A DNA stretch of 64,000 bases from Modestobacter lapidis (GCA_019779905.1 JABAKE010000001.1:372001-436000), one strand, 5' to 3'. Positions 25,604 to 35,857 are shown, counted from the stretch's first letter. Numbers and translations: made by a program. Notes: generated by a model not told the origin, from the letters alone.

Positions 25604-26176
25604 GTGACCCCCACCGAGCCGCAGGACGTCGTCGGCACCGTCGGTGAGATCGCGGTCTACCCGGTGAAATCCCTCGGCGGGCGCACGGTCCCGGCTGTCC
25701 AGGTGGGGCCGGGCGGGCTCGCCGGCGACCGCGCCCACTCCGTCCTGGACGCCACGACGGGGGAGCGGGTGACGGTGAAGACGACGCCGCGGATGCGCAC
25801 GGTCGTGGCCACCGGCGACGTCGAGCAGGACACGATGACACTCACCGAGGTGCTCGGTCGCCCGGTGCGCCTGGCCGCGGCCGACGCCGGCCCGCAGGCC
25901 GACGCGGCGGCGGCGGTGCACCTGGTGTCCCGCGCGGCGATCGAGCGGGCCGCGGCCGGCGAGGTCCCCGACGGCTGCTCCGCCGAGGACCCCCGGGCCA
26001 ACCTGCTGCTGAACCTGGCCGAGGGGCAGGACGAGCGCTCCTGGGTGGGGCACCGGCTGCAGGTGGGCGAGGTGGTCCTCGACGTCGTCCGCACCCCCAA
26101 GCACTGCCTGGGCGTCTACGCCGAGGTGGCGGTCCCGGGCCGGGTGGCGGCCGGGGATGCCGTCCGGCTGCGCTGA
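25604..26176 (+). CDS. MOSC-domain protein
   Basis: This 190-residue protein has the MOSC N-terminal beta-barrel signature (IAVYPVKSLGGRTVPAVQV, GLAGDRAHSVLD) and the MOSC core, which ends with the conserved cysteine in RTPKHCLGVYAEV (about residue 170). Family members handle sulfur or molybdenum cofactor chemistry, for example as YcbX-like or mARC-like reductase components. This protein is shorter than most and has no extra ferredoxin domain. Substrate and partner are unknown. Confidence 0.88.
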   Translation: MTPTEPQDVVGTVGEIAVYPVKSLGGRTVPAVQVGPGGLAGDRAHSVLDATTGERVTVKTTPRMRTVVATGDVEQDTMTLTEVLGRPVRLAAADAGPQADAAAAVHLVSRAAIERAAAGEVPDGCSAEDPRANLLLNLAEGQDERSWVGHRLQVGEVVLDVVRTPKHCLGVYAEVAVPGRVAAGDAVRLR

Positions 26177-26186
26177 GCTCGCCCGG

Positions 26187-26247
26187 TTGACCGGTCCCCG
26201 CTGCCCGGCGCACTAGTCTCGGAGGTCTCCGGCCATCCGGCCGGAGG
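26187..26247 (+). promoter_or_regulatory. thrS promoter and leader hairpin
   Basis: TAGTCT (26214-26219) is a -10 candidate, with TTGACC at 26187 as a loose -35 (long 21-bp spacing). The leader begins with an 8-bp hairpin, CTCCGGCC-ATCC-GGCCGGAG, at 26227-26246. It has no T-box features. Confidence 0.45.
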
Positions 26248-26284
26248 GCTTCCGGGCCGCCCCGCCACCTTCCAGGAGCACCTC

Positions 26285-28339
26285 GTGTCCAGCGCGCCCC
26301 CGCCGACCGCCACCACCCCGATCCGGGTGCCGGCCGGGACGACGGCCCAGCAGGCGCTCAAGGACGCCGGGGTCCCGCTCAAGGGGCCCGACGGCGCCGT
26401 CGTCGTCCGGGAGACCGGCTCCGGCGACCTGCGCGACCTGGCCTGGGCCCCCGACGTCGACAGCGAGGTGGAGCCGGTCCCGGCCGCCAGCGCCGACGGC
26501 CGGGCGGTCATCCGGCACTCCACCGCGCACGTCCTCGCCCAGGCCGTGCAGGAGCTCTTCCCGGGCACCCGGCTGGGCATCGGCCCGCCGGTGGAGAACG
26601 GTTTCTACTACGACTTCGATCCCGAGCGGCCCTTCACGCCCGAGGATCTGCAGGCGCTGGAGAAGCGCATGCAGGCGATCGTCAAGCAGGGGCAGCACTT
26701 CTCCCGCCGGGAGATCGACGACGACGAGGCCCGGGCCGAGCTCGCGCACGAGCCGTACAAGCTGGAGCTGATCGGGCTCAAGGGCGGCGCGGCCGACGCC
26801 GAGGGCGCCGACGTGGAGGTCGGCGGCGCGCAGCTGACCATGTACGACAACCTCGATCCGCGCAGCGGCGAGCGGGTCTGGACCGACCTGTGCCGCGGCC
26901 CGCACCTGCCGCGCACGAGTGGCATCCCGGCGTTCTCGCTCACCCGCAGCGCGGCGGCGTACTGGCGGGGGAGCGAGAAGAACCCCCAGCTGCAGCGCGT
27001 GTACGGCACCGCGTGGGAGAGCAAGGACGCCCACAAGGCGTACCTGGAGCACCTGGCCGAGGCCGAGCGGCGCGATCACCGCCGGCTGGGCGCCGAGCTG
27101 GACCTGTTCAGCTTCCCCGACGAGATCGGCTCCGGGCTGGCCGTCTTCCACCCCAAGGGCGGGGTGGTGAAGCGGGAGATGGAGGACTACGTCCGGCGTC
27201 GGCACATCGAGGAGGGCTTCGACTACGTCGGGACGCCGCACATCAGCAAGGGCGGCCTGTTCGAGACCTCCGGGCACCTGCCGTACTACGAGGAGACGAT
27301 GTTCCCGGGCATGGACCTGGAGAACAGCACGTACTACCTCAAGGCGATGAACTGCCCGATGCACAACCTGATCTTCCGGTCCCGCGGGCGGTCCTACCGG
27401 GAGCTCCCGCTGCGGTTCTTCGAGTTCGGCTCGGTGTACCGGTACGAGAAGTCCGGTGTCGTCCACGGGCTCACCCGGGTGCGCGGGCTGACCCAGGACG
27501 ACTCGCACAGCTACGTCACCCCCGAGCAGGCGCCCGGCGAGATCCGGCACCTGCTGGCCTTCGTGCTGGGGCTGCTGCGCGACTTCGGACTGGACGACTA
27601 CTACCTCGAGCTGTCCACCCGCGGGGAGTCGGAGAAGTTCATCGGCTCGGACGAGGAGTGGGCGGTGGCCACCGCCGTGCTCGAGGACGCGGCCAGGGAG
27701 ACCGGGCTCGAGCTCGTTCCCGACCCGGGCGGGGCGGCGTTCTACGGGCCGAAGATCTCCGTCCAGGCCCGCGACGCGATCGGCCGCACCTGGCAGATGT
27801 CGACCATCCAGTACGACTTCAACCAGCCCGCCCGCTTCGGCCTGGAGTTCAGCGCCTCCGACGGCACCCGCAAGCAGCCGGTGATGATCCACTCGGCGAA
27901 GTTCGGTTCGATCGAACGGTTCTTCGGCGTGCTCACCGAGCACTACGCCGGCGCCTTCCCGGCCTGGCTCGCCCCGGTGCAGGTCGTCGGCATCCCGATC
28001 ACCGACGAGCAGGTGCCCTACCTGACCGACGTGGCCCTGCAGCTGAGGACCCGCGGCATCCGGGTGGAGATCGACGACTCCGACGACCGGATGCAGAAGA
28101 AGATCCGCACCGCCAGCAAGCAGAAGGTGCCGTTCGTGCTGCTCGCCGGCGCCACCGACGCCGAGGCCGGCGCGGTGTCCTTCCGCTACCGCGACGGGTC
28201 GCAGCGCAACGGGGTCCCGGTCGCCGACGCCGTCGAGCAGGTCCTCGCCTGGGTCACCGCCCGGCACAACGACGATCCCCGTGCCGAGACGCCCCACCCG
28301 GTCGACCCGGCGGCCGGCGTCCCGCTGGAGGCCGGATGA
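26285..28339 (+). CDS. thrS: Threonyl-tRNA synthetase
   Basis: The class II synthetase has 684 residues. An N-terminal TGS domain is followed by the editing/second additional domain ([16 protein letters not shown]), the catalytic core (zinc ligands including Cys of MNCPMHN, and motif 2 [12 protein letters not shown]) and the anticodon-binding domain ([16 protein letters not shown]). GGAG lies 7 nt before GTG 26285. It heads the PIM synthesis operon, as in mycobacteria, and overlaps the HIT gene by 4 bp. Confidence 0.97.
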   Translation: MSSAPPPTATTPIRVPAGTTAQQALKDAGVPLKGPDGAVVVRETGSGDLRDLAWAPDVDSEVEPVPAASADGRAVIRHSTAHVLAQAVQELFPGTRLGIGPPVENGFYYDFDPERPFTPEDLQALEKRMQAIVKQGQHFSRREIDDDEARAELAHEPYKLELIGLKGGAADAEGADVEVGGAQLTMYDNLDPRSGERVWTDLCRGPHLPRTSGIPAFSLTRSAAAYWRGSEKNPQLQRVYGTAWESKDAHKAYLEHLAEAERRDHRRLGAELDLFSFPDEIGSGLAVFHPKGGVVKREMEDYVRRRHIEEGFDYVGTPHISKGGLFETSGHLPYYEETMFPGMDLENSTYYLKAMNCPMHNLIFRSRGRSYRELPLRFFEFGSVYRYEKSGVVHGLTRVRGLTQDDSHSYVTPEQAPGEIRHLLAFVLGLLRDFGLDDYYLELSTRGESEKFIGSDEEWAVATAVLEDAARETGLELVPDPGGAAFYGPKISVQARDAIGRTWQMSTIQYDFNQPARFGLEFSASDGTRKQPVMIHSAKFGSIERFFGVLTEHYAGAFPAWLAPVQVVGIPITDEQVPYLTDVALQLRTRGIRVEIDDSDDRMQKKIRTASKQKVPFVLLAGATDAEAGAVSFRYRDGSQRNGVPVADAVEQVLAWVTARHNDDPRAETPHPVDPAAGVPLEAG

Positions 28340-28908
28340 CCTCCGACCCCCGGCCGGTGTCCACCGACGAGGGCGGCCCCACCTCGCCGTTCGAGCACCT
28401 GTGGACGCCCTACCGGATGGCCTACATCCGCGGGGCGGGCAAGCCCACCGGCGACCACGACTGCCCGTTCTGCCTCATCCCCGCGATGAGCGACGAGGAC
28501 GGCCTGGTCGTGGCCCGCGGTGAGACGGTGTTCGCGGTGCTGAACCTGTACCCCTACAACGCCGGCCACCTCATGGTGGTCCCGTACCGCCACGTGCCCG
28601 ACTACACCGATCTCACGACGGCGGAGGTCGCCGAACTGGGGGCGTTCACCCAGACGGCGATGCGGGTCGTGCGCGCCGTCAGCGGCGCCCACGGGTTCAA
28701 CATCGGCATGAACCAGGGCTCGGTCGCCGGTGCCGGCATCGCCGACCACCTGCACCAGCACGCGGTGCCGCGGTGGGGTGGGGACACCAACTTCATGCCC
28801 GTGCTGGGGCTGACCCGGGTGCTGCCGCAGGTGCTGACGGAGACCCGCGCGCTGCTGGCCGACGCCTGGGGCGCGGCCGTCGACCCGGCTCCCGCACAGG
28901 AGGCCTGA
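28336..28908 (+). CDS. HIT-family nucleotide hydrolase/phosphorylase
   Basis: This 190-residue histidine-triad protein carries the catalytic motif [10 protein letters not shown] at about residue 140 and [15 protein letters not shown] earlier. Mycobacterial relatives in the same position (between thrS and pgsA) act as Ap4A phosphorylases. An extra CxxC near the N-terminus (CPFC) fits the Zn-binding subgroup. The ATG overlaps the thrS stop; pgsA follows after 1 bp. Confidence 0.93.
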   Translation: MTSDPRPVSTDEGGPTSPFEHLWTPYRMAYIRGAGKPTGDHDCPFCLIPAMSDEDGLVVARGETVFAVLNLYPYNAGHLMVVPYRHVPDYTDLTTAEVAELGAFTQTAMRVVRAVSGAHGFNIGMNQGSVAGAGIADHLHQHAVPRWGGDTNFMPVLGLTRVLPQVLTETRALLADAWGAAVDPAPAQEA

Positions 28909-28909
28909 C

Positions 28910-29557
28910 GTGCTCGGTGTCAACCTGCGGCCGGCGGTCGGCCGGTTCTGGGCACCCGTGGTCGGCGGCCTCGTGAAGCTCGGGGTCACCGCGGATGCGG
29001 TGACCCTCACCGGAACCGTCGGCGCGGTCGCCTCCGCGGCCTTCCTGATCGGCACCGGCTGGCTGTTCTGGGGCGCGTTCGCGGTGACCGTCTTCGTCCT
29101 GCTCGACATGCTCGACGGAGCGCTGGCCCGGGCGCGCGGCGGGGGTTCGTTGTTCGGTGCGGTACTCGACTCCACCGGCGACCGGGCCGCCGACGCGGCC
29201 ATCTTCGGCGCGCTGGTCTGGTGGTTCTCCGGGGCCGGCGACAACCGGCTGATCGTGCTCCTCGCGCTGCTCTGCCTGGTGCTCGGCGTGCTGACCTCCT
29301 ACGTCAAGGCGCGCGCCGAAGGCGTGGGCATCCCGTGCGACGTGGGCGTCGTCGAGCGCACCGAGCGGCTGATCCTGGTGCTGGTCGGCACGGGCTTCAC
29401 CGGCCTGGGCATCCCCTACGCCCTGCACGTCGCGCTGTGGGTCCTGCTGGTGGGCAGCGCCGTCACCGTCGGGCAGCGCTTCGTCGCGGTGCACCGCGGC
29501 TCCCGGGGCCGCCGCCTGCCGGAAGCCCCGGCCCCGTCGGGACCTCCCGCATCGTGA
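28910..29557 (+). CDS. pgsA: Phosphatidylinositol phosphate synthase
   Basis: This 215-residue membrane enzyme of the CDP-alcohol phosphotransferase family has the motif DxxDGxxARxxxxxxxxGxxxDxxxD: DMLDGALARARGGG, then GAVLDSTGDRAAD, at about residues 65-95. There are about six hydrophobic segments. Context makes it the actinobacterial PIP synthase (CDP-diacylglycerol plus inositol phosphate) rather than PG phosphate synthase. GTG 28910 is tightly coupled to the HIT gene. Confidence 0.93.
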   Translation: MLGVNLRPAVGRFWAPVVGGLVKLGVTADAVTLTGTVGAVASAAFLIGTGWLFWGAFAVTVFVLLDMLDGALARARGGGSLFGAVLDSTGDRAADAAIFGALVWWFSGAGDNRLIVLLALLCLVLGVLTSYVKARAEGVGIPCDVGVVERTERLILVLVGTGFTGLGIPYALHVALWVLLVGSAVTVGQRFVAVHRGSRGRRLPEAPAPSGPPAS

Positions 29558-30513
29558 CCCGGGCGGGCGACCTGCGGGAGCGGCTCGCCGACGCCGGCTA
29601 CGCGGCGGGCTGGGGCGCGGTGCAACGGCTGCCCGAGCCGCTGGCCCGCGCCGCCTTCGCCGCCGGCGGCGACCTCGCCGCGCGGCGAGCGGGCCGCGGC
29701 GTCCGCCAGCTGCGCGCCAATCTGGGCGTGGTCACCGGCGGGCAGCTGGACGACGCCGCGCTCGACGGGCTCACCCGGCGGGCGATGCGCTCCTACGCCC
29801 GCTACTGGCGGGAGGCCTTCCGGCTCCCCACGATGGACCCCGTCCGGGTCCTCGCCGACGCGCACCTGGTCGGCCGGGAGCACCTGGACGCCGCCCGGGC
29901 CGCCGGCCGCGGCATCGTGCTGGCGCTGCCGCACAGCGGGAACTGGGACGTCGCCGGGATGTGGCTGGTCCAGTGGCTCGGCGGGCCTTTCCTGACCGTG
30001 GCCGAGCGGCTCCGGCCGGAGTCGCTGTACCGCCGTTTCGTGGCCTACCGGGAGAGCCTGGGCTTCGGGGTGGTCCCGCTCACCGGCGGCGAGCGCCCGA
30101 GCTCCGTGGTGCTGCGCGAGTGGCTGGCCGCCGGGGGGACCACCTGCCTGCTGGTCGACCGCGACCTCACCGGCGGCGGGGTGCCGGTCACCTTCTTCGG
30201 CCGGGCCACCACCATGCCCGGCGGGCCGGCGCTGCTGGCCGCCCGGACCGGGGCGGCGCTGCTGCCGGCGGTCTGCCAGTTCGACGGAGCGGGCTGGCGC
30301 TTCGTCGTCCATCCGCCGGTGACCGTCGACGGCGCCGGCCGGCTCCGCGACCGGGTGACCGGCGCGATGCAGCAGGTCGCCGACGCCTTCGCCGGCACCA
30401 TCGCCGAGCGGCCCGAGGACTGGCACGTGCTCGGCCGCATCTGGGCCGACGTCGGGCCGGCTGCGGTCTCCGCGGTCCCTCCGGCGTCACCGGCCGGCGG
30501 GGTGGGCGGCTGA
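29554..30513 (+). CDS. PIM acyltransferase (lauroyl/myristoyl-acyltransferase family)
   Basis: This 319-residue LpxL/HtrB-fold acyltransferase has the catalytic HX4D as HSGNWD at about residue 130 (VLALPHSGNWDVAGMW). In this operon position the mycobacterial orthologue PatA transfers palmitate to mannose of phosphatidylinositol mannosides. It acts on the cytoplasmic face of the membrane. GTG 29554 overlaps the pgsA stop, and the stop overlaps the pimA start. Confidence 0.91.
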   Translation: MTRAGDLRERLADAGYAAGWGAVQRLPEPLARAAFAAGGDLAARRAGRGVRQLRANLGVVTGGQLDDAALDGLTRRAMRSYARYWREAFRLPTMDPVRVLADAHLVGREHLDAARAAGRGIVLALPHSGNWDVAGMWLVQWLGGPFLTVAERLRPESLYRRFVAYRESLGFGVVPLTGGERPSSVVLREWLAAGGTTCLLVDRDLTGGGVPVTFFGRATTMPGGPALLAARTGAALLPAVCQFDGAGWRFVVHPPVTVDGAGRLRDRVTGAMQQVADAFAGTIAERPEDWHVLGRIWADVGPAAVSAVPPASPAGGVGG

Positions 30514-31736
30514 TGCGCATCGGCCTGGTCTGCCCCTACCCGTGGGACGTCCCCGGCGGTGTCCAGTACCACGTGCGCGACCTGGCCGAGACCCTCGCCG
30601 GCCTGGGCCACCACGTGGAGATCCTCACCCCGGCGGAGCACGAGGAGTCCCTGCCGCCGCACGTCACGTTCTCCGGCCGCGCCGTGCCGGTGCCCTACAA
30701 CGGCTCGATGGCCGGCGTGCAGTTCGGGCTGGTGTCCGCCGCCCGCGCGCGGCGGTGGCTGCGGGAAGGCCGCTTCGACGTCGTCCACGTCCACGAACCG
30801 GCGTCGGTGTCGTTGTCCCTGCTGGTCTGCATGATCGCCGACGGGCCGATCGTCGCCACCTTCCACGCGGCCACCACCCGGTCCAAGGTGCTGGCCGCGC
30901 TGGGCCCGTGGGCCCGGCCGTGGCTGGAGCGGGTCACCGGGCGGATCGCGGTGTCCGACTTCGCCCGCCGGGTGCAGGTGGAGCACCTCGGCGGGAACGC
31001 AGTGATCATCCCCAACGGCGTGCACGTCGGTGCCTTCGCCGACGGGCCTCCGCTACCCGGGTACCGACGCGGCGGCGCCGTCCCCACGGTCGGCTTCCTG
31101 GGCCGCTACGACGAGCCCCGCAAGGGCCTGCCGGTACTGCTGCAGGCGATGCGCGCGGTGGTCCGCGAGCACCCGACCGCCCAGCTGCTGGTCGCCGGCC
31201 GTGGCGACCCGGCCGAGCTGGACCGGCTGGTCGGGGACGACCTGCGCGCACACGTCCAGCTGCTGGGCGAGTTGCGCGAGGCCGACAAGGCCGCCTTCCT
31301 CCGGTCGGTCGACGTGTACTGCGCGCCCAACCTGCTCGGCGAGAGCTTCGGCATCGTCCTCGTGGAGGCGATGGCCGCCGGCGCCCCGGTGCTGGCCGGG
31401 GACCTGGACGCCTTCGCCCGGGTGCTGGAGGACGGCGCCGCCGGCGTGCTGGTCCGCCGCGGCGACCCCGACGCCCTGGCCCGGGAGCTCTCGGCGCTGC
31501 TGGGCGACCCGGCCCGCCGGGCGCAGCTCTCGGCGGCCGGCAGCCGGGTTGCCACCACCTACGACTGGTCGGTGGTGGCAGCCCGCATCCTCACCGTCTA
31601 CGAGACCGTCGCCCCGGCCGGTGGGGCGGCCGTGCACGGCAGCCGGGACGGCGACGCGGCGTTGCTGGGGCCACCGGCCGGCAGTGAGCGCGACAGCACG
31701 TTCCACGGTCCCTTCCGCCGGCGGGTCCGCCACTAG
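30513..31736 (+). CDS. pimA: Phosphatidylinositol alpha-mannosyltransferase
   Basis: This GT4-family, GT-B fold enzyme (407 residues) transfers mannose from GDP-mannose to phosphatidylinositol, the first step of PIM synthesis. It starts MRIGLVCPYPWDVPGGVQYH and has the C-terminal nucleotide-sugar motif ESFGIVLVEAMAAGAPVLA with the conserved Glu pair. About 35 C-terminal residues after the core are low complexity. It shares its ATG with the previous stop codon. Confidence 0.95.
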   Translation: MRIGLVCPYPWDVPGGVQYHVRDLAETLAGLGHHVEILTPAEHEESLPPHVTFSGRAVPVPYNGSMAGVQFGLVSAARARRWLREGRFDVVHVHEPASVSLSLLVCMIADGPIVATFHAATTRSKVLAALGPWARPWLERVTGRIAVSDFARRVQVEHLGGNAVIIPNGVHVGAFADGPPLPGYRRGGAVPTVGFLGRYDEPRKGLPVLLQAMRAVVREHPTAQLLVAGRGDPAELDRLVGDDLRAHVQLLGELREADKAAFLRSVDVYCAPNLLGESFGIVLVEAMAAGAPVLAGDLDAFARVLEDGAAGVLVRRGDPDALARELSALLGDPARRAQLSAAGSRVATTYDWSVVAARILTVYETVAPAGGAAVHGSRDGDAALLGPPAGSERDSTFHGPFRRRVRH

Positions 31737-31739
31737 CCT
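31734..31739 (+). promoter_or_regulatory. Candidate internal -10 box after pimA
   Basis: TAGCCT includes the pimA stop codon and ends 6 nt before GTG 31746, so the next gene could have its own leaderless transcript inside the operon. Confidence 0.4.
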
Positions 31740-31745
31740 GATTCC

Positions 31746-32282
31746 GTGATCCCCGGGACCTGGCTGTTGCTCGTCGCCGGCGTCCTGCTGCTGATCCTGC
31801 TGGGCTGGACGGCGTGGACGCTCACCCGGCTGCGCCGGCTGGAGGGCCGGGTGCGGCGGTCGGGGGAGGTGCTGGACGGGGCGCTGCTGCGACGGGCCGA
31901 GCTGGCCGCCGCGCTCGCCCGGGAGCGCGCCCCGGAGCTGGGGGAGCAGCTGCGCGCCGAGCTCGCCGCCGCCGCGGCCGGCGCCCGGTCACCAGCGACG
32001 GGTGACCGGGAGGCCGCCGAGAACACGCTGGGCCGGGTGCTGCGCCGGGTCCCCGCCGAGCTGCAGTGGCCCGAGAGCGCCGACGCCGACCTGCGGGTGG
32101 GGCTGGCCCGGCGGTTCTACAACGACGCCGTCCGCGACAGCCGCTCGCTGCGGGCGCAGCGGCTGGCCCGGGTGCTGAAGCTGCACGGCCGGCGCCCGCT
32201 GCCCCGCTATTTCGACATCGACGACGGTCAGGACGCCGTCACGACCGGCCCCGCCGCCGGCAGCGGTCGGACGGGGAGCTGA
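31746..32282 (+). CDS. Membrane-anchored protein, LemA-like
   Basis: The 178-residue protein has one N-terminal membrane segment (residues 5-26, [19 protein letters not shown]) and an Ala/Glu/Arg-rich, probably helical cytoplasmic or extracytoplasmic part. The stretch [18 protein letters not shown] followed by PRYFDIDD recalls the LemA family, but the match is weak. It lies between pimA and pdxS, where related actinobacteria have a membrane protein of unknown role. No catalytic motif is evident. Confidence 0.75.
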   Translation: MIPGTWLLLVAGVLLLILLGWTAWTLTRLRRLEGRVRRSGEVLDGALLRRAELAAALARERAPELGEQLRAELAAAAAGARSPATGDREAAENTLGRVLRRVPAELQWPESADADLRVGLARRFYNDAVRDSRSLRAQRLARVLKLHGRRPLPRYFDIDDGQDAVTTGPAAGSGRTGS

Positions 32283-32289
32283 CCGGCCG

Positions 32290-32295
32290 TACGAT
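32290..32295 (+). promoter_or_regulatory. Candidate -10 box for pdxS
   Basis: TACGAT matches TANNNT and gives a leader of about 35 nt before GTG 32336, which has GAGG upstream. Confidence 0.45.
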
Positions 32296-32335
32296 GGGCC
32301 GTCCCGCTCCCGCGACCCGTGAGGCAGTGCACCCC

Positions 32336-33250
32336 GTGGCCCAGCAGTCCGAACAGTCCAGCGCCACCCCCACCACCGGCACCGACCGGGTCAAGCGCGG
32401 CATGGCCGAGCAGCTCAAGGGCGGCGTCATCATGGACGTCGTCACCCCCGAGCAGGCGAAGATCGCCGAGGACGCCGGCGCGGTGGCCGTGATGGCCCTC
32501 GAGCGGGTGCCCGCCGACATACGCGCGCAGGGCGGCATCGCCCGGATGAGCGACCCCGACATGATCGAGGGCATCATCGGCGCGGTCTCCATCCCGGTGA
32601 TGGCCAAGGCCCGGATCGGGCATTTCGTCGAGGCGCAGGTGCTGCAGGCCCTGGGGGTCGACTACATCGACGAGTCCGAGGTGCTCACCCCGGCCGACGA
32701 GGCGCACCACATCGCCAAGAGCGGGTTCACCGTGCCGTTCGTGTGCGGGGCCACCGACCTGGGTGAGGCGCTGCGCCGGATCTCCGAGGGTGCCGCGATG
32801 ATCCGTTCCAAGGGCGAGGCGGGCACCGGCAACGTCGTGGAGGCCACCCGGCACATGCGGTCGATCCGGGCCGGCATCAAGGCGCTGGGCACCCTCGACG
32901 AGACCGAGCTGTTCGTGGCGGCCAAGGAGCTGCGCGCCCCGGTCGACCTGGTCCGCGAGGTCGCCCGGCTGGGCAAGCTCCCGGTCGTGCTGTTCACCGC
33001 CGGCGGCATCGCCACCCCGGCCGACGCGGCGATGATGATGCAGCTGGGCGCCGAGGGCGTCTTCGTCGGCTCGGGCATCTTCAAGTCCGGCGACCCGGCG
33101 CTGCGCGCGGCCGCGATCGTGCAGGCCACCACCTTCTCCGACGACCCCGACGTGATCGCCAAGGTCTCCCGCGGGCTGGGCGAGCCGATGGTCGGCATCA
33201 ACGTCAGCACGCTGCCCGACAGCGAGCGGTACGCCACCCGCGGCTGGTGA
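32336..33250 (+). CDS. pdxS: Pyridoxal 5'-phosphate synthase, PdxS subunit
   Basis: The 304-residue TIM-barrel subunit makes PLP from ribose 5-phosphate, glyceraldehyde 3-phosphate and ammonia supplied by PdxT. Key features: [33 protein letters not shown], and the catalytic lysine in [18 protein letters not shown] 32336 (start VAQQSEQ) gives the normal length; ATG 32294 would overlap the -10 box. It overlaps pdxT by 4 bp. Confidence 0.96.
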   Translation: MAQQSEQSSATPTTGTDRVKRGMAEQLKGGVIMDVVTPEQAKIAEDAGAVAVMALERVPADIRAQGGIARMSDPDMIEGIIGAVSIPVMAKARIGHFVEAQVLQALGVDYIDESEVLTPADEAHHIAKSGFTVPFVCGATDLGEALRRISEGAAMIRSKGEAGTGNVVEATRHMRSIRAGIKALGTLDETELFVAAKELRAPVDLVREVARLGKLPVVLFTAGGIATPADAAMMMQLGAEGVFVGSGIFKSGDPALRAAAIVQATTFSDDPDVIAKVSRGLGEPMVGINVSTLPDSERYATRGW

Positions 33251-33906
33251 CCGCCCCCGTCATCGGGGTGCTGGCGCTGCAGGGCGACGTTCGCGAGCAC
33301 CTCGCCGCGCTCCGCGCCCAGGGTGCCGAACCGGTTCCCGTCCGCCGTCCCGAGGAGCTGGCCGCGGTCGACGGACTCGTCGTCCCCGGCGGTGAGTCGA
33401 CGACCATGGTCAAGCTGGCCGACCGGTTCGGGCTGCTGGAGCCGCTGCGCGCGGCGGTGCGCCGCGGGCTGCCCGCCTACGGCTCCTGCGCCGGGATGAT
33501 CCTGCTGGCCGACCGGGTGCTGGACGCCCCGGCCGACCAGCAGACCATCGGTGGTCTCGACGTGACCGTGCGGCGCAACGCGTTCGGCCGGCAGATCGAC
33601 TCCTTCGAGTCCCGGGTCGAGCTGGCCGGCGTGCCGGGCGGGCCGCTGCACGCGGTGTTCATCCGCGCCCCGTGGGTCGAGCAGGCCGGCCCCGCGGTGG
33701 AGGTCCTCGGCCGGGTCGTGGGCGGACCGGCCGACGGTAAGATCGTCGCCGTCCGGCAGGGCCGGCTGGTCGCCACCAGCTTCCACCCCGAACTCACCGG
33801 GGACACCCGGGTGCACGCGCTGTTCGTGGACCTGGTCCGAGCTGCCCGGGACGCAGACCCAGACGGGGCCGACCTCGGCGCCGATGACGGAGGGACACAG
33901 CCGTGA
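33247..33906 (+). CDS. pdxT: Pyridoxal 5'-phosphate synthase, glutaminase PdxT
   Basis: This class I glutaminase (219 residues) releases ammonia from glutamine for Pdx[24 protein letters not shown], the nucleophile in [11 protein letters not shown] (about residue 80) and the His/Glu pair in SFHPELTGD are present. The C-terminal 20 residues are acidic. The GTG overlaps pdxS; its stop overlaps yebC. PdxST supplies the cofactor used by enzymes such as the decarboxylase at 4-6 kb. Confidence 0.96.
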   Translation: MTAPVIGVLALQGDVREHLAALRAQGAEPVPVRRPEELAAVDGLVVPGGESTTMVKLADRFGLLEPLRAAVRRGLPAYGSCAGMILLADRVLDAPADQQTIGGLDVTVRRNAFGRQIDSFESRVELAGVPGGPLHAVFIRAPWVEQAGPAVEVLGRVVGGPADGKIVAVRQGRLVATSFHPELTGDTRVHALFVDLVRAARDADPDGADLGADDGGTQP

Positions 33907-34655
33907 GCGGCCATTCCAAGTGGGCGACGACCAAGCACAAGAAGGCCGGCATCGATGCCAAGCGAGGCAAGCTCTTCGCCAAGCTGGTCAAGAACATCGA
34001 GGTCGCCGCGCGGACCGGTGGCGGTGACCCGACGGGCAACCCGACGCTGTTCGACGCCATCCAGAAGGCGAAGAAGACCTCGGTGCCCAACGACAACATC
34101 GACCGGGCGGTCAAGCGCGGCGCGGGCCTGGAGGCCGGCGGCGTCGACTACCAGTCGATCACCTACGAGGGGTACGCCGCCGGCGGCGTCGCCGTGCTGA
34201 TCGAATGCCTCACCGACAACAAGAACCGGTCGGCGATGGAGGTGCGGACGGCGATGACCCGCAACGGTGGGTCGATGGCCGACCCCGGCTCGGTGTCCTA
34301 CCTGTTCTCCCGCAAGGGCGTCATCGTGGTCCCGCAGGCCGGCACCACCGAGGACGACGTGCTGATGGCCGTCCTGGACGCCGGCGCCGAGGAGGTGCGG
34401 GACCTGGACGACACCTTCGAGGTGGTCTGCGAGCCGACCGACCTGGTGGCCGTGCGCACCGCGCTGCAGGAGTCCGGCATCGAGTACGACTCCGCGGACG
34501 CCGGCTTCGTGCCCAGCGTGCAGGTGGAGCTGGACGAGGACACCGCGGGCAAGGTGTTCCGGCTGATCGACGCGCTCGAGGACTGCGACGACGTGCAGAA
34601 CGTGTACGCGAACTACGAGGTGTCCGACGAGGTCATGGAGAAGATCGACGCCTGA
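33903..34655 (+). CDS. YebC/PmpR-family protein
   Basis: The 250-residue protein starts [22 protein letters not shown], the near-invariant YebC opening. It contains [11 protein letters not shown] and [19 protein letters not shown]. Members are described either as transcription regulators or as translation factors that relieve ribosome stalling at proline runs. In actinobacteria it is linked with ruvCAB, as here. The GTG overlaps pdxT. Confidence 0.95.
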   Translation: MSGHSKWATTKHKKAGIDAKRGKLFAKLVKNIEVAARTGGGDPTGNPTLFDAIQKAKKTSVPNDNIDRAVKRGAGLEAGGVDYQSITYEGYAAGGVAVLIECLTDNKNRSAMEVRTAMTRNGGSMADPGSVSYLFSRKGVIVVPQAGTTEDDVLMAVLDAGAEEVRDLDDTFEVVCEPTDLVAVRTALQESGIEYDSADAGFVPSVQVELDEDTAGKVFRLIDALEDCDDVQNVYANYEVSDEVMEKIDA

Positions 34656-34743
34656 CGGTGCCGGGAGCATCGCAGCGAGCGCCAGCGAGCGAGGAGCGGA
34701 CCGGGGCCGGAAGGCGTCGGAGGGGCATCGACGCCTGACGGTG
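34644..34743. repeat. Dispersed element bracketed by 17-bp direct repeats
   Basis: The end of yebC, ATCGACGCCTGACGGTG (34644-34660, including the stop codon), is repeated exactly at 34727-34743. The 66 bp between them contain a 36-bp segment (34665-34700, GAGCATCGCAGCGAGCGCC...) that recurs with 31/36 identity after hisS. The arrangement looks like a small insertion with a target-site duplication. Confidence 0.7.
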
Positions 34744-34864
34744 TCGGAGGCTGCGCCGCCTCGTCCGTCACCCGAGCCCCGGCCGTTTCGCGACGCGGCC
34801 GGCCTCCTCGCGTGCTCGCCGCGCGTCTGTCCCACTGCGGGAGGAACCCGCACGGGGCGGGTCC
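34744..34864. other. Non-coding spacer
   Basis: The rest of the gap after the dispersed element holds no gene, clear promoter or terminator that I can support. Confidence 0.5.
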
Positions 34865-35815
34865 GTGGAGCTCGCGGGGGTGGCGATGGCGGGGCACCGT
34901 CCGGCGCGTCCCCGCAGCCGCTGGCGGGCCGTCCCGGCCGGGCTGGTGCTGGCCGCCGTGGGGCTGGTCGGCCCGGCCGCCCCGGCCCTCGTCCCGGTGG
35001 CCGCGGCCGTCCCGGCTCCCGACCGCCCCGCGCCTGAGCTTCTCGGCCTGCTCGCCGTCCCCGACGAGCCGGTGGCCCACCTGCCGGGTGTCGGGGTCGT
35101 GCCCCGGGTGACCGCTGCCCCCGCGGCCGCTCCGGCGCCCGCCGACGTGCCGCCCGCCGCACCGCCGACCGCGTCCGCGCCACCGGCGGCCACGATCGCT
35201 CCGGAACCGGCCGCCCCTCCGGCGCCGCCGCGGCTGCCCCTGGACGTGGCCCCGCCGGGCGGCCAGGTGGTCACCGTCGTCGCGTCGTCCCGCGGCGCGA
35301 CCGTCGCCGAGCTCACCGCCTGGGAGCTCGCGCCGCACGGGTGGACGCCGGTTCTCGGACCGGTGCCGGCCCGGCTCGGGTCCAGCGGGGTCGGTGCGGC
35401 CAGCGAGAGCTCGACCCGCACCCCGGCCGGTACGTTCGGGCTGACCGAAGCCTTCGGGCGCGCCGGGGACCCGGGTACCGCCCTGCCGTACCGGGTCGTC
35501 GACGGGGACGACTGGTGGGTGTCGGACATCGGTAGCCCCCGGTACAACCAGTACGCCCAGTGCGCGCCCGGGGCCTGCGACTTCGACGAGTCGACGAGCG
35601 AGCACCTCGCCGCGATGGGCGCCGTCTACGACCACGCGGTGGTGATCGACTACAACCGCGACGGCCGGCCCGGTGCCGGCTCGGCGTTCTTCCTGCACGT
35701 CGCGAACGGCGCACCGACCGCGGGGTGCGTGGCGATCGACCGGGGCAGCCTGGCGGCGGTACTGCGCTGGCTGGACCCCTCGGCGCGCCCGGTCATCGCG
35801 ATCGGCGTCGGCTGA
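34865..35815 (+). CDS. Secreted L,D-transpeptidase-like protein
   Basis: This 316-residue exported protein has a signal peptide at about residues 20-48 and a Pro/Ala-rich linker to about residue 125. A C-terminal YkuD-like catalytic domain ends with [14 protein letters not shown], where His and Cys are the L,D-transpeptidase active-site residues. Such enzymes form 3-3 cross-links in peptidoglycan or anchor proteins. GTG 34865 is the longest start; ATG 34886 with a GCGGGGG upstream is at least as good. Confidence 0.85.
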   Translation: MELAGVAMAGHRPARPRSRWRAVPAGLVLAAVGLVGPAAPALVPVAAAVPAPDRPAPELLGLLAVPDEPVAHLPGVGVVPRVTAAPAAAPAPADVPPAAPPTASAPPAATIAPEPAAPPAPPRLPLDVAPPGGQVVTVVASSRGATVAELTAWELAPHGWTPVLGPVPARLGSSGVGAASESSTRTPAGTFGLTEAFGRAGDPGTALPYRVVDGDDWWVSDIGSPRYNQYAQCAPGACDFDESTSEHLAAMGAVYDHAVVIDYNRDGRPGAGSAFFLHVANGAPTAGCVAIDRGSLAAVLRWLDPSARPVIAIGVG

Positions 35816-35857
35816 GCCGCACGGGCGTGTCGCAGGCGGAGCGGTCCACGCCCCGGC

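Noticed and set aside
26213-28297. Nearly 700-codon minus frame opposite thrS
   Set aside because: It is a shadow of ThrRS, which has every class II motif.
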